Shown: piece after piece, positions 1 through 7,424 of the stretch | Position numbering within the stretch: the first letter of the stretch is position 1 | How the letters are laid out: every line of letters starts with the position of its first letter | Source of the DNA: Actinomycetes bacterium | GTDB taxonomy: Bacteria > Actinomycetota > Acidimicrobiia > Acidimicrobiales > RAAP-2 | Assembly (NCBI GenBank): GCA_021777285.1 | Contig: JAJYDR010000016.1 | Location: 1 to 25,691 of the forward strand | Direction of reading: 5' to 3' | DNA: 25,691 bases | The notes under the pieces: generated by a model | Database searches by the model: none | What the model saw: the letters and a program-made list of their open reading frames with translations, nothing else | What the model was told of the DNA's origin: nothing | Position numbers and translations under genes: made by a program

Positions 1-309
1 GACACAACCGTCGACGCACAGTTGATTCAGGTAGCGCTCGACCGCGCACTCGAAACGATCCGTACGAATGGTGGAACCCCGGGGACCATCGACCGTTGGG
101 GAAAGCGCCCACTGGCGTACGAGATCAAGAAGCGCAAAGAGGGGTACTACGTGCTCGTTGAGTTCGCCGGAGAATCGACGACCGTTGACGAGTTGCACCG
201 GATTCTGACCTTGTCTGATGAAGTGCTGCGCTTCAAGATTCTTCGTCGAAACGAGCGTCCCAGCCGTCGCGTACCCGCGTCGACCCCGGCCCGCTCCGAA
301 GAAGTGTAA
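1..309 (+). CDS. rpsF: 30S ribosomal protein S6, 5' truncated by the window edge
   Basis: The reading frame is open from base 1 and gives DTTVDAQLIQVALDRALETI at the left edge, so the start codon and about the first 15-20 residues lie outside the window. The TTG at 22 is internal and not the start. The remainder is a good S6 match: a central IDRWGKRPLAYEIKK segment and YYVLVEF strand, then VLRFKILRR, the RNA-facing part of S6. S6 binds 16S rRNA together with S18, whose gene is two positions downstream. The gene heads the conserved rpsF-ssb-rpsR-rplI cluster. An AAGGAGAG ribosome binding site for ssb begins at its stop codon. The C-terminal tail (RRVPASTPARSEEV) is short and variable as usual. 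Confidence is high. Confidence 0.95.
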   Translation, partial: DTTVDAQLIQVALDRALETIRTNGGTPGTIDRWGKRPLAYEIKKRKEGYYVLVEFAGESTTVDELHRILTLSDEVLRFKILRRNERPSRRVPASTPARSEEV

Positions 310-318
310 GGAGAGCAG

Positions 319-768
319 ATGCCTGACAACACCATCACGATCGTGGGCAACATCACCCGCGACCCGGAGTTGAAGTTCCTCAATAGCGGCCAAGCGGCGG
401 TTCGGCTGTCGGTGGCGGTGAACCGGCGCTGGCAGAACCGTCAGACCCAGGAGTGGGAAGAGCGCGTCTCGTACTTTGAGGTGACTGGCTACGGGCCGAT
501 GGCCGAGAACGCGGCCAACTCGCTGTCCAAGGGTACGCGCGTGGTCGTCACGGGTCGTCTGGAGCAGCGCAGCTGGGAGACCGAGAACGGCGACAAGCGT
601 TCGATCGTCGAGATCAACGCCGACGAGATCGCCCCGTCGCTGCGCTTCGCCACCGCGGTGGTCACCAAGACCCCGCGTCCTGACGCCCCGTTCCGCGACG
701 CCGAACGCCCAGCAACGCCCCGCACCAACGAACCCACCACGTACGCCTACGACGAGGAGCCCTTCTAA
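319..768 (+). CDS. ssb: Single-stranded DNA-binding protein
   Basis: This is a 149-residue SSB. An N-terminal OB fold (about residues 1-110) opens with [17 protein letters not shown] and contains YFEVTGYG and [16 protein letters not shown], which are classic SSB strands. A short proline-rich linker follows, ending in the acidic tip DEEPF that SSBs use to recruit replication and repair partners. It coats single-stranded DNA at forks as a tetramer. The ATG at 319 follows AAGGAGAG (308-315) with good spacing. The stop overlaps the rpsR start by one base (TAATG), so the two are translationally coupled. The linker is short compared with many actinobacterial SSBs, but nothing is missing. Confidence 0.96.
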   Translation: MPDNTITIVGNITRDPELKFLNSGQAAVRLSVAVNRRWQNRQTQEWEERVSYFEVTGYGPMAENAANSLSKGTRVVVTGRLEQRSWETENGDKRSIVEINADEIAPSLRFATAVVTKTPRPDAPFRDAERPATPRTNEPTTYAYDEEPF

Positions 769-1226
769 TGCCACGTATCAATAACCCGAAGCCGCCGAAG
801 CGCGCGCCGAAGATCGACACGCGCCGCGGTGTCAAGAAGAAGCCCTGCGCCTTCTGCCAGCACGGTGTCGGCACGGTCGACTACAAGGACCTGGCTCAAT
901 TGCGCAAATACATCTCGGACCGCGGCAAGATTCGCGGACGCCGGGTGTCGGGCAACTGCCAGCAGCACCAGCGTGACGTCACTGACGCGATCAAGACCGC
1001 CCGTGAACTGGCACTCCTGCCGTACACGCAACGTACCGTGACCGAGCGCCGCGGTGGCCGCGGTGGTCGTGACGATCGCGGTCCGCGTGGACCCCGCCCC
1101 GACCGTGAAGCGCCTGTGGCCGAGGCCGAGGCTGAATCGTCAGAGGTCAGTGTCGACGACGCGATGCTCGAGGACGCGAGCGAAGCGGCGGCGGTGTTCA
1201 TGGCAACCGAGGAGGTCGGCGAATGA
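768..1226 (+). CDS. rpsR: 30S ribosomal protein S18 with a long charged C-terminal extension
   Basis: The core (about residues 20-92) is S18: [34 protein letters not shown] and [11 protein letters not shown]18 pairs with S6 on the 30S platform. Cysteines C27, C30 and C64 with nearby H67 resemble the zinc-binding form of S18 (inference). The protein is 152 residues, while S18 is usually about 75-90. Residues 93-112 are Arg/Gly-rich ([17 protein letters not shown]), and residues 113-152 are acidic and alanine-rich, ending ATEEVGE. The extension is in frame, ends in an ATGA overlap with rplI and has normal codon use, so it does not look like a read-through artefact. Its function is unknown. Confidence 0.94.
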   Translation: MPRINNPKPPKRAPKIDTRRGVKKKPCAFCQHGVGTVDYKDLAQLRKYISDRGKIRGRRVSGNCQQHQRDVTDAIKTARELALLPYTQRTVTERRGGRGGRDDRGPRGPRPDREAPVAEAEAESSEVSVDDAMLEDASEAAAVFMATEEVGE

Positions 1227-1669
1227 AGATCCTGTTGCGCAGTGATGTCCAGGGGCTTGGACGCCGAGGCGACATCGTGGACGTGAAGACCGGCTACGCA
1301 CGGAACTACCTGCTCCCGACGGGTGCGGCACTCGCCGCCACCGACACGATGGAGCTCCAGGCCGCCTCGATGCGTAAGAAGCGTGACCTGCGCGATGCCC
1401 AAAGTCGCGAGGCGGCGATGACCCAGCGTTCCGTCATCGAGGCCGCGACTGTCACCGTGGCGGCTCGCGCGAGCACCAATGGTCGCTTGTTCGGTTCGGT
1501 GACCGAGGCTGACATCGTCAACGCCCTACGAACGGCGACGGGGATCTCCCTCGACCGCACCGCAATCCACATGGCCGAGCACCTCAAAGAGGTCGGACCG
1601 GCGACGACCAGTGCCACGCTGTTCGACGGTGTCGAGGCCACGATCACCGTCGAGGTGATCGCCAAGTAA
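1223..1669 (+). CDS. rplI: 50S ribosomal protein L9
   Basis: This 148-residue L9 is of normal length. The N-terminal rRNA-binding domain has [32 protein letters not shown], where the GYARNYLLP motif is diagnostic. A long connecting helix (residues about 45-75) and the C-terminal domain with [13 protein letters not shown] follow. L9 binds 23S rRNA near the L1 stalk. The ATG at 1223 overlaps the rpsR stop (ATGA, 4 nt), and GGAGGTCGG just upstream can serve as ribosome binding site. A strong hairpin lies 18 nt after the stop, so the ribosomal transcript probably ends or is processed there before dnaB. Confidence 0.97.
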   Translation: MKILLRSDVQGLGRRGDIVDVKTGYARNYLLPTGAALAATDTMELQAASMRKKRDLRDAQSREAAMTQRSVIEAATVTVAARASTNGRLFGSVTEADIVNALRTATGISLDRTAIHMAEHLKEVGPATTSATLFDGVEATITVEVIAK

Positions 1670-1686
1670 CACCGAAGATCGAGTGA

Positions 1687-1721
1687 TGACGACGCGCCGG
1701 GCCCTGCCCGGCGCGTCGTCA
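1687..1721 (+). terminator. Hairpin after rplI, terminator-like
   Basis: A perfect 16-bp stem (TGACGACGCGCCGGGC at 1687-1702, complement at 1706-1721) encloses a 3-nt loop, CCT. There is no T tract after it, which is common for terminators in high-GC actinobacteria. It separates the ribosomal genes from dnaB. Whether it terminates or only stabilises the 3' end cannot be told from sequence. Confidence 0.6.
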
Positions 1722-1837
1722 CGTCTCGGTCGTGTCACAGGGACGGGGCAGTGTGTTGTTGTGAGGTTAGACACAGCATTTTCCCCACGTTGTTGTTCTT
1801 GCGCTCCACAGGCGTTGTCGGCGACCGTTGATGTCTT

Positions 1838-3205
1838 ATGACGCAACTTGAATCGGACCGTGGTCGGACGCTGCCGGGCGGCGGCCGCGTACCCCCGAGC
1901 GCCCTCGAAGCTGAGGAGTCGCTCATCGGCGCGATGCTCCTGTCACCCGAGGCCGTGAGCATCGCCTATGAGACCGTGAGCGCGGAGGACTTCTATCGTC
2001 CGCTGCACGGACAGATCTTCACTGCGATCGTCGCGCTCGTGAACGCGGCCGAGCCCGTGGACTACGTGACGGTCCAGGCGAAGCTGCAGGAGCATGGGGC
2101 CGCGGCGGTCGAGCTCGCGGTCCTGTCCTCGCTCCAGCTCAACACACCCTCGGCCGCGAATGCCCAGCACTACGCGGAGATCGTGCGCGACAAGGCCCAG
2201 CAACGACGACTGATCGCCGTGGCTGGCGAGGTGGTCGACGACGCCTACCGTCCGACTGAAGACGTGTCCGGCCTGATCGACGAGGCCGAGCGCAAGATCA
2301 ACGCGATCGCCGACAATCGCCGGATCGACTCGGTCTCGTTGCTCCAAGGGCTGTTGCTCGAGGAGGCCAACATCCTCGAGACCCGTGGCGAGACCCGGGG
2401 GCAGCTGAACGGGCTTGAGACGGGGTACCGCTCACTCGACCTCGTGCTTCAGGGGCTCCAGCCCACGAGTCTCACCATCGTGGGCGCCCGGCCCGGTACA
2501 GGAAAGACGGCCTTCGCGCTGGGCATACTCGTACACGTCGGCGCCGTCGTCGGGCGACCCGCGCTCTACTTCTCGCTCGAGATGAGCCGACAAGAGCTGG
2601 CCGAGCGGATCCTCGCGTCGACCGCGCGAATCGACTCGTCCAAGTTGCGAACCGGCGACCTCAACGACAACGACTGGCGAATCGCCCACGAGGCGTTCAG
2701 CTTTCTCGCCCCGGCCAAGATTTTCATCGACGACAACCCGTCCCTGACGGTGATGGACGTGCGGGCCCGCGCGAGGCGGATCAAGCAGCAACAGGGCGAC
2801 CTCGGCGTCGTGATCGTCGACTACATCCAACTCATGAGTTCGCGTTCCCGCGCCGAGAACCGTCAGGTGGAGGTGTCCGAGATGAGCCGATCCCTGAAGA
2901 TCCTCGCCCGCGAGCTCCAGTGTCCGGTCATTGCCCTTTCCCAGCTGTCGCGAAAGCTCGAGGATCGTGCTGACAAGCGGCCGATCATGTCGGACCTGCG
3001 TGAGTCGGGTTCACTCGAGCAAGACGCCGACGTCGTGCTCTTCCTCTTCCGGCCTGAGCAGTACGGCGACGTGTCGAACGACAAGAAGGCCGACGCCGAG
3101 GTGATAGTGGGCAAGAACCGTAACGGTCCGACCCGCAGTGCTCACCTGACCTGGCGGGGCGAGTTCGCGCGCTTCGACAACGTCGCCGAGGCCCGCGACT
3201 TCTAG
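1838..3205 (+). CDS. dnaB: Replicative DNA helicase DnaB
   Basis: This 455-residue DnaB is of normal length and has no intein. The N-terminal helical domain (about 18-120) starts at PPSALEAEESLIGAMLL. The RecA-like motor has Walker A GARPGTGKT at 216-224, YFSLEMS at 244-250 and Walker B VVIVDYIQLM at 324-333. A downstream LSQLSRKLEDRADKRP segment and SDLRESGSLEQDAD, with the arginine-finger region, follow. It unwinds DNA at the replication fork as a hexamer. The ATG at 1838 has no convincing Shine-Dalgarno sequence. A 168-bp gap separates it from rplI and holds the hairpin at 1687-1721 plus an AT-richer stretch (about 1751-1800) that probably carries its promoter. Confidence 0.97.
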   Translation: MTQLESDRGRTLPGGGRVPPSALEAEESLIGAMLLSPEAVSIAYETVSAEDFYRPLHGQIFTAIVALVNAAEPVDYVTVQAKLQEHGAAAVELAVLSSLQLNTPSAANAQHYAEIVRDKAQQRRLIAVAGEVVDDAYRPTEDVSGLIDEAERKINAIADNRRIDSVSLLQGLLLEEANILETRGETRGQLNGLETGYRSLDLVLQGLQPTSLTIVGARPGTGKTAFALGILVHVGAVVGRPALYFSLEMSRQELAERILASTARIDSSKLRTGDLNDNDWRIAHEAFSFLAPAKIFIDDNPSLTVMDVRARARRIKQQQGDLGVVIVDYIQLMSSRSRAENRQVEVSEMSRSLKILARELQCPVIALSQLSRKLEDRADKRPIMSDLRESGSLEQDADVVLFLFRPEQYGDVSNDKKADAEVIVGKNRNGPTRSAHLTWRGEFARFDNVAEARDF

Positions 3206-3256
3206 ACACCCCCGTGGTCTGGCTCGGCGAGCCCCGTGGCAATACGAAGCGGGGGA

Positions 3257-3270
3257 CCGTGGTTTCACGC
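3257..3270. promoter_or_regulatory. Degenerate copy of the CCGTG-N4-CACGG palindrome upstream of the 3330 gene
   Basis: CCGTGGTTTCACGC matches the perfect palindrome at 6455-6468 at 11 of 14 positions, including CCGTG and CACG with the same 4-nt spacer. It lies about 60 nt before the start of the membrane protein gene, a plausible operator position. This is inference; a single degenerate copy could be chance. Confidence 0.35.
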
Positions 3271-3329
3271 TAGTGACGCGGCACGCGTCCAAACAGGATT
3301 GATACCGGCCGAATCGCGAGGAGGTGCCG

Positions 3330-4292
3330 GTGTCGAGTCACGTAGTCAACCCAACGGCGTCAATTCGTTGGTCGAGCCGGTCGACGACACCCGCCGCGGT
3401 GACGCCACTCGAGGTTCGTCGGCGCACGCTCCAGGTGGCCCTCGCGGTCATCTGGCTCGTTGACGCGGCGCTCCAGTTCCAGCCCTTCATGTTCACCAAG
3501 GCCTTCGTGACCGGCGCGCTCGAGCCGGCGGCGTCGGGGAGTCCGTGGCTGATCGTGCAACCCATGATCTGGGCGGACCACTTCATGGTCCACGACATCG
3601 CGTGGTGGAACGCCCTCTACGCCACGCTGCAGCTCGTGATTGCGCTCGGCCTGCTTTGGCGTCCCACTACCCGACTGGCTTTGGGGACCTCGATCGTCTG
3701 GAGCCTGGCGGTCTGGTGGTTCGCCGAGGGGTTTGGTGGAGTGTTCGCCGGCGGCTCGCCGCTCGCCGGTCAACCGGGCGCGGTCGTGCTCTACGCCGTG
3801 ATCGCGGTTCTGGTCTGGCCGTCTGGTCGTGGGGACGCGCTCTCGGTCGCCGATGCCGGTGCCTGGGGGCGCCGAGGCGCGACCGCGGCCTGGGTCGTGC
3901 TCTGGGTCGACTTCGCGGTGTACTTCCTGCTCCCCGCGAATCGGGCACCCCAGGCGATGCACGACCTGGTGATGGGCGTGGCGTCCGGTGAGCCAGGTTG
4001 GGTCCAGTCAATCGACCGCGGCCTCGCCAGCGTGTTCGCCGACCGCGGCTTCGCGTTCTCGCTCGGCCTCGCGCTTCTGAGCCTCGCCGTCGCGCTCGCC
4101 ATCGCCAAGCCCGCACTCGTGCGACCGGCGCTGATCGTCGCGATGACCTTCGCCGCGTTCGTGTGGCTCGTCCAGGACTTCGGTGGCGTGCTGACGGCGC
4201 AGGGCACAGACGTCAACTCTGGACCGCTGATCGCACTCCTCGCGTGGACGTTCTGGCCGTTGTCGACGTCGCGAGTCGCCGCCGCTCAGTAA
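3330..4292 (+). CDS. Internally duplicated multi-pass membrane protein of unknown function
   Basis: This is an integral membrane protein of 320 residues with about eight hydrophobic helices. I chose the GTG at 3330 because AGGAGG (3319-3324) sits 5 nt upstream; a GTG at 3324 would lie inside that site. The two halves look homologous. In the first, IWLVDAALQFQPFMF, GSPWLI and WWFAEGFGGVFAG occur in order before a final helix. In the second, VLWVDFAVYFLLP, GEPGWV and WLVQDFGGVLTAQ occur in the same order. This suggests a tandem duplication of a four-helix unit, somewhat like DoxX-type proteins. I know similar uncharacterised actinobacterial proteins but no assigned function. An operator-like sequence shared with the copper/Fe-S operon lies upstream, so a role linked to that system is possible (inference). 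It converges on the histidine kinase gene with 16 nt between them. Confidence 0.8.
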   Translation: MSSHVVNPTASIRWSSRSTTPAAVTPLEVRRRTLQVALAVIWLVDAALQFQPFMFTKAFVTGALEPAASGSPWLIVQPMIWADHFMVHDIAWWNALYATLQLVIALGLLWRPTTRLALGTSIVWSLAVWWFAEGFGGVFAGGSPLAGQPGAVVLYAVIAVLVWPSGRGDALSVADAGAWGRRGATAAWVVLWVDFAVYFLLPANRAPQAMHDLVMGVASGEPGWVQSIDRGLASVFADRGFAFSLGLALLSLAVALAIAKPALVRPALIVAMTFAAFVWLVQDFGGVLTAQGTDVNSGPLIALLAWTFWPLSTSRVAAAQ

Positions 4293-4308
4293 CCAATCGC
4301 CGACGCGT

Positions 4309-5748
4309 TCAGTCGCGGCGGACCATGGCCTCGACCGCTACACGGTGCAGTGGCACCGTGGCCTCGACCGTCGTTCCCTCGCCGATCGTCGAAGTGACCT
4401 CGCAGTGACCGTCGAGGAGATTCGCCCGCTCGCGCATGCTCAATATCCCGAGGTGATTGCCCGAGACGAGGCTGTCACGGCTCACGTCGAAACCGACGCC
4501 GTCGTCGACGATCGTGACGTGCGCGCAGTCCTTCGCGTAGTGGATCGACACCACGAGGTTCGCCGCCCGGGCGTGGCGGATGACGTTGCGCACCGCCTCT
4601 TGGACGATGCGAAAGAGCCCAACCTCGGCCTCGTGGGATCCGCTGATGATGTCCCCGGTGACGATGAAGTCTGTGATGAGTCCCTCGTCGACTTCGAGGT
4701 CGACGAGGAGCCCACGGACTGCAGCGACGAGTCCGTGTTGGTCGAGTCCGGCCGGGTGTAACCCGCGGGTGACCTCGCGCAGGTGCCCGACGACGTTGAG
4801 CAACTCCTCGCGTACCGTGGCGAACTGCTCGACACGCTCGTCCCCGTTGATCTGTTCGCTCGGCGACCCGAGGACCTCGAGACGTCGGGCCAGTTGGAGC
4901 AGACGCTGCAGCGGGTCGTCGTGGATCTCGCGGGCGATGCGACGTCGCTCGTCCTCTTGAGCGCGCAGGACCTCGATCGCCCAGGCTCGCGCCTCGCGCT
5001 CGGAGCGGTACTCCTCGGTGACGTCCTCGAGGACAACCTGACGGATCGACCCGACGGCGCTGGGCTCGAAATTGGAGACTGAGAAACGAAAATTGCGCTC
5101 CTCATCATCACCGGATGGACGGATGGTGAGCTGGTTCATCCGTCCTTCGACGAGGTCGTGGTTGGCGATACCGAACAGGTCGGTGATCCGCCGACCTGTC
5201 GCGCCGGCGCTGAGGTGCAGCGCGGCGGGATTGGCCTCTAACACGGTGTCCAACGGATCGATCAGGAAGATCGGCGCCGTGTTCACATCGAAGAGCCGGT
5301 GGTAGTGCTGCTCGGCGACGCGCCGTTCAGCCTCGGCGACTTCGGCGCGAGCCCGTTCGAGGTGGGCGCGTTCGATCTCGAGACCGACGAAGAGCGCGAC
5401 GACGGTGACGACGAAGAGTTGGACAAGATCTTGCTGGTAGTGGCCCTTGTCGTCGGGGATCAAGAGGTCGGGCATCCACAGGAGAATCGCCCAGATGGTG
5501 GTGGCCGCCGAACCGGAGAGGCCGTAGCGTAGGGCGGCGTAGCCGACGGGGATCAACAGCAGGTCGATTGGCACGCCGTAGGGCAGGACGCTGCCGTGCA
5601 ACGCGTTACTGATGTCGACCCACACGTGGATCACGGCCCAGAACACCACCATCGCCTGCACGGCCCAAAAGGCCCGTTCGCGAACGGGCGGGTGCAGTGC
5701 CCGCACGAGGATCTCACGGATCGGGATGCGGGGGTTCGGCGTTCTCAC
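4309..5748 (-). CDS. Sensor histidine kinase, PAS plus DesK/NarX-type (HisKA_3)
   Basis: This 479-residue protein has N-terminal membrane helices (about 27-125, four or five hydrophobic segments with little external sequence). A charged helix/coiled coil (about 125-150, rich in ERA and EAE) and a PAS domain (about 150-250, with FLIDPLDTVLEANPAAL) follow. Next comes a HisKA_3 dimerisation domain with EDERRRIAREIHDDPLQ (phospho-acceptor H276), then an ATPase domain with EAVRNVIRHA (384-393), DDGVGF (415-420) and GILSMRERA (434-442). The GTG start overlaps the response regulator stop (GTGA, 4 nt), so the pair is coupled and the kinase is the second gene. The signal is unknown; the compact membrane sensor and PAS suggest membrane, redox or small-molecule sensing (inference). 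It is transcribed away from the cupredoxin operon. Confidence 0.93.
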   Translation of the reverse strand: MRTPNPRIPIREILVRALHPPVRERAFWAVQAMVVFWAVIHVWVDISNALHGSVLPYGVPIDLLLIPVGYAALRYGLSGSAATTIWAILLWMPDLLIPDDKGHYQQDLVQLFVVTVVALFVGLEIERAHLERARAEVAEAERRVAEQHYHRLFDVNTAPIFLIDPLDTVLEANPAALHLSAGATGRRITDLFGIANHDLVEGRMNQLTIRPSGDDEERNFRFSVSNFEPSAVGSIRQVVLEDVTEEYRSEREARAWAIEVLRAQEDERRRIAREIHDDPLQRLLQLARRLEVLGSPSEQINGDERVEQFATVREELLNVVGHLREVTRGLHPAGLDQHGLVAAVRGLLVDLEVDEGLITDFIVTGDIISGSHEAEVGLFRIVQEAVRNVIRHARAANLVVSIHYAKDCAHVTIVDDGVGFDVSRDSLVSGNHLGILSMRERANLLDGHCEVTSTIGEGTTVEATVPLHRVAVEAMVRRD

Positions 5749-6419
5749 TTGCTCGGTTTTGGTGAGGCGAGGTGGTGTTCGATCGCGAAGATCGTCGCTT
5801 CAGTGCGTGAGCGCACGCCGAGCTTGTTAAGGATCGCCGAGACGTAGCTCTCGATGGTTCGCAGTCCGATGCCGAGCTCCAGGGCGATCTCCTTGTTGGA
5901 GCGGCCCCGCACGAGGGCAGCGATGACGTCGAGCTCGCGCGCCGTGAGCCGGTGAATTAGCTCTTCTTCGGGGGGTTGGCGTCGACCGGCGAGCCGGTGC
6001 GAGAGCGAGCCGTCGATGACCGTGCCGCCCACCGACACAGTCCGGGCGGCGGCCACGAACTCCGCGGCGCTAGCGGTCTTCAAGAGGTAGCCGCCCGCCC
6101 CCGCGGCGAGGGCCTCGGAGAAGTAGACGTAGTCGTCGTGGGCTGAGAGCATCAGGCAGCGGATCGGCAATTTCTCGGCTACGACCTCGCGCACAACCTC
6201 GACGCCGCTGCCGTCGGGCAACTCGACGTCTATCACCATGAGCCGAGGGCGCAACCGTCGGGCGGACACGAGGGCGTCCTGAACTGAACCCACCTCGTCG
6301 ACCACCACGATATCGGGGTCTCGCTCGAGCATCTTGCGCGTTCCCTCTCGCACGACCTCGTGATCGTCAACCACGATGACGGATATCGACCTCGAATTCA
6401 CCACTTCGGTGTCGGCCAC
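5745..6419 (-). CDS. Two-component response regulator, NarL/FixJ family
   Basis: A 224-residue regulator with a receiver domain (about 12-130) and a LuxR-type helix-turn-helix (about 155-217). In the receiver, acidic D18 and D19, phospho-acceptor D64 (MVIDVELPDGSG) and K114 are present. The helix-turn-helix contains LTARELDVIAALVRGRSNKEIA and RTIESYVSAILNKLGV. It should be phosphorylated by the kinase encoded just downstream. The GTG at 6419 is preceded by an AAGGTGAT ribosome binding site, and an in-frame stop lies just upstream, so no longer start exists. The gene is divergent from the cupredoxin operon across a 376-bp gap. That gap holds two similar palindromes, and the one nearest this gene starts 36 nt before its start codon. 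NarL-family proteins bind inverted repeats of about this size, so autoregulation and control of the divergent operon are likely but unproven. Confidence 0.94.
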   Translation of the reverse strand: MADTEVVNSRSISVIVVDDHEVVREGTRKMLERDPDIVVVDEVGSVQDALVSARRLRPRLMVIDVELPDGSGVEVVREVVAEKLPIRCLMLSAHDDYVYFSEALAAGAGGYLLKTASAAEFVAAARTVSVGGTVIDGSLSHRLAGRRQPPEEELIHRLTARELDVIAALVRGRSNKEIALELGIGLRTIESYVSAILNKLGVRSRTEATIFAIEHHLASPKPSK

Positions 6420-6446
6420 GCCATCACCTTACGGCAGTGTCCTCTC

Positions 6447-6478
6447 GGTCTTTACCGTGAATTCACGGACGAAAGACC
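6447..6478. promoter_or_regulatory. Extended dyad with perfect palindrome CCGTGAATTCACGG
   Basis: The core 6455-6468 is a perfect 14-bp palindrome. Outer arms GGTCTTT (6447-6453) and AAAGACC (6472-6478) are also complementary, giving a near-symmetrical 32-bp element. It is 28-59 nt upstream of the response regulator start. Its likely role is an operator (inference). Confidence 0.6.
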
Positions 6479-6680
6479 TGAAAAAGTACGTGTTGTGACC
6501 ACGACCGGCCCCTCCGCCCGCTCGCCAGGGTGCTATCCGAATGGGGCCCGCTGACCGGTGGCTCCCGTCGGTGGCGTCGTGAGGCGTGTCGAGGCGAGGG
6601 GCGAGTCGAGTCGCTCGTCTCGCGCGACGTCATCGCGACCCAAATGTGCGACTCCCTCGACGTCGAGAAGGCCCGCGAAC

Positions 6681-6700
6681 GTCCCGTGATTCCACGGGAC
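6681..6700. promoter_or_regulatory. Second copy of the palindrome, upstream of the cupredoxin operon
   Basis: GTCCCGTG (6681-6688) and CACGGGAC (6693-6700) form perfect 8-bp arms around ATTC. The inner 14 bases CCGTGATTCCACGG differ from the 6455-6468 palindrome at only two positions. It lies about 95 nt before the first cupredoxin start, a suitable place for an activator or operator site. Confidence 0.55.
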
Positions 6701-6765
6701 GACTGACCCGAGGGATTTCTCTAGTAAGGCCTCGCTCGCGGCCCAAGGATGGTAAAGGTCCCAAT

Positions 6766-6781
6766 CACCATCGTGATGGTG
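6766..6781. promoter_or_regulatory. Dyad just before the ribosome binding site of the first cupredoxin gene
   Basis: CACCATC (6766-6772) and GATGGTG (6775-6781) are perfect complements separated by 2 nt. The element ends about 4 nt before GGAGGAG. It could be a protein-binding site or a weak leader structure; the 2-nt spacer is too tight for a normal RNA hairpin unless it opens. Confidence 0.35.
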
Positions 6782-6795
6782 GCCGGGAGGAGCGA

Positions 6796-7362
6796 ATGAT
6801 GAGCAGCGAAACGACCGTGGTGAGCCGCGGAAACGGCGGGGCAGAGACACATCGAGTCCGCGGACTGGTGACGTTGGTCGCGGGGATCGTCATCGTCGCG
6901 GCGGTTGTCTTCGCGATCACCGCCGGCGCCGGTGCGATCTGGCACAAAGTCACGGGCACGACCCCGGCCCCGGGTGCGTCGACCAGCGCCGTCGTGCCCG
7001 CGAGTGCCTCGAACGCCGTGCAGGTGAAGCTCGAGATCAACCCGCCGCCGCTTGGTGGCGTGAAGGGTCCCGATGGGTTGGTCCATGACGCCTTCGTCCC
7101 GGGGACCTTCACCATGACCGTCGGTAAGACCTACGACGTCACGATCTACAACTACGACGTGCAGTCGCACTCGTGGATGTCACCCGACCTGAATGTGAGT
7201 GCCGTGGCCCCCGCCGGCAGTCCCTCGTCGCCGTCGGTCACCCACTTCACGATCAAGCCGACCAAACCTGGAACTATCCAGTGGTTCTGCGCTCTGCCCT
7301 GTGACAAGTGGGCGATGGCGCACAACGGCTTCATGCGCGGCTACGTCACCGTGGTTGCCTGA
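6796..7362 (+). CDS. Membrane-anchored cupredoxin with COX2-like CuA-type ligands (cupredoxin 1)
   Basis: This 188-residue protein has one transmembrane helix (about 23-49), a Pro/Ala/Ser linker and an external cupredoxin domain (about 75-188). YDVQSHSW places H125 as in the DVIHSW motif of cytochrome oxidase subunit II. The C-terminal loop WFCALPCDKWAMAHNGFM gives C165-x3-C169-x6-H176-x3-M180. CuA sites have C-x3-C-x3-H-x2-M, so all ligand types are present but the loop is longer. Expected role: one-electron carrier on the outer membrane face (inference). The start is ATG 6796 or the adjacent ATG 6799, after GGGAGGAG (6785 onward); the open frame reaching upstream to 6586 is Arg-rich non-coding sequence. 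It is the first gene of the operon and the most divergent of the four paralogues. It is not COX2 itself, since the usual two-helix hairpin is missing. Confidence 0.85.
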   Translation: MMSSETTVVSRGNGGAETHRVRGLVTLVAGIVIVAAVVFAITAGAGAIWHKVTGTTPAPGASTSAVVPASASNAVQVKLEINPPPLGGVKGPDGLVHDAFVPGTFTMTVGKTYDVTIYNYDVQSHSWMSPDLNVSAVAPAGSPSSPSVTHFTIKPTKPGTIQWFCALPCDKWAMAHNGFMRGYVTVVA

Positions 7363-7424
7363 GTCGAACCAGTCCGAAGTTCTACCGCCCACCCCCCACC
7401 CCCCAACCAACAAGGAGCATTGAG

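Larger units (their letters stand above)
6420..6795. other. Divergent intergenic region (376 bp) between the two-component system and the cupredoxin operon
   Basis: No convincing gene is seen here; the open frame over its right half reads as Arg-rich shadow sequence before the true start at 6796. It contains a perfect 14-bp palindrome at 6455-6468 inside a larger dyad (6447-6478), a 12-bp palindrome CTCGACGTCGAG at 6656-6667, a second copy of the first palindrome at 6684-6697, and a dyad at 6766-6781 just before the ribosome binding site. Promoters for both flanking transcripts must lie here, but I could not choose -35/-10 boxes with confidence. Confidence 0.7.

Noticed and set aside
846..869. 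CAFCQH in S18 as a haem-binding CxxCH
   Set aside because: It is C-x-x-C-Q-H, not C-x-x-C-H, and lies in the conserved S18 core; zinc-type ligands are a better reading.
1838..3205. Intein in dnaB
   Set aside because: DnaB is a common intein host, but the Walker A to C-terminal motifs are continuous and the length is normal.
6656..6667. 12-bp palindrome CTCGACGTCGAG as an operator
   Set aside because: CG-rich self-complementary 12-mers of this kind are frequent by chance in such DNA, and it does not match the repeated motif on either side.
6586..6795. N-terminal extension of cupredoxin 1 to 6586
   Set aside because: The extra 70 residues are Arg-rich and unlike a signal or domain. A good ribosome binding site precedes ATG 6796, and the region contains regulatory palindromes.
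6796..7362. Cupredoxin 1 as cytochrome oxidase subunit II
   Set aside because: It has one helix instead of two, the CuA loop spacing differs, and no subunit I or III gene is nearby.
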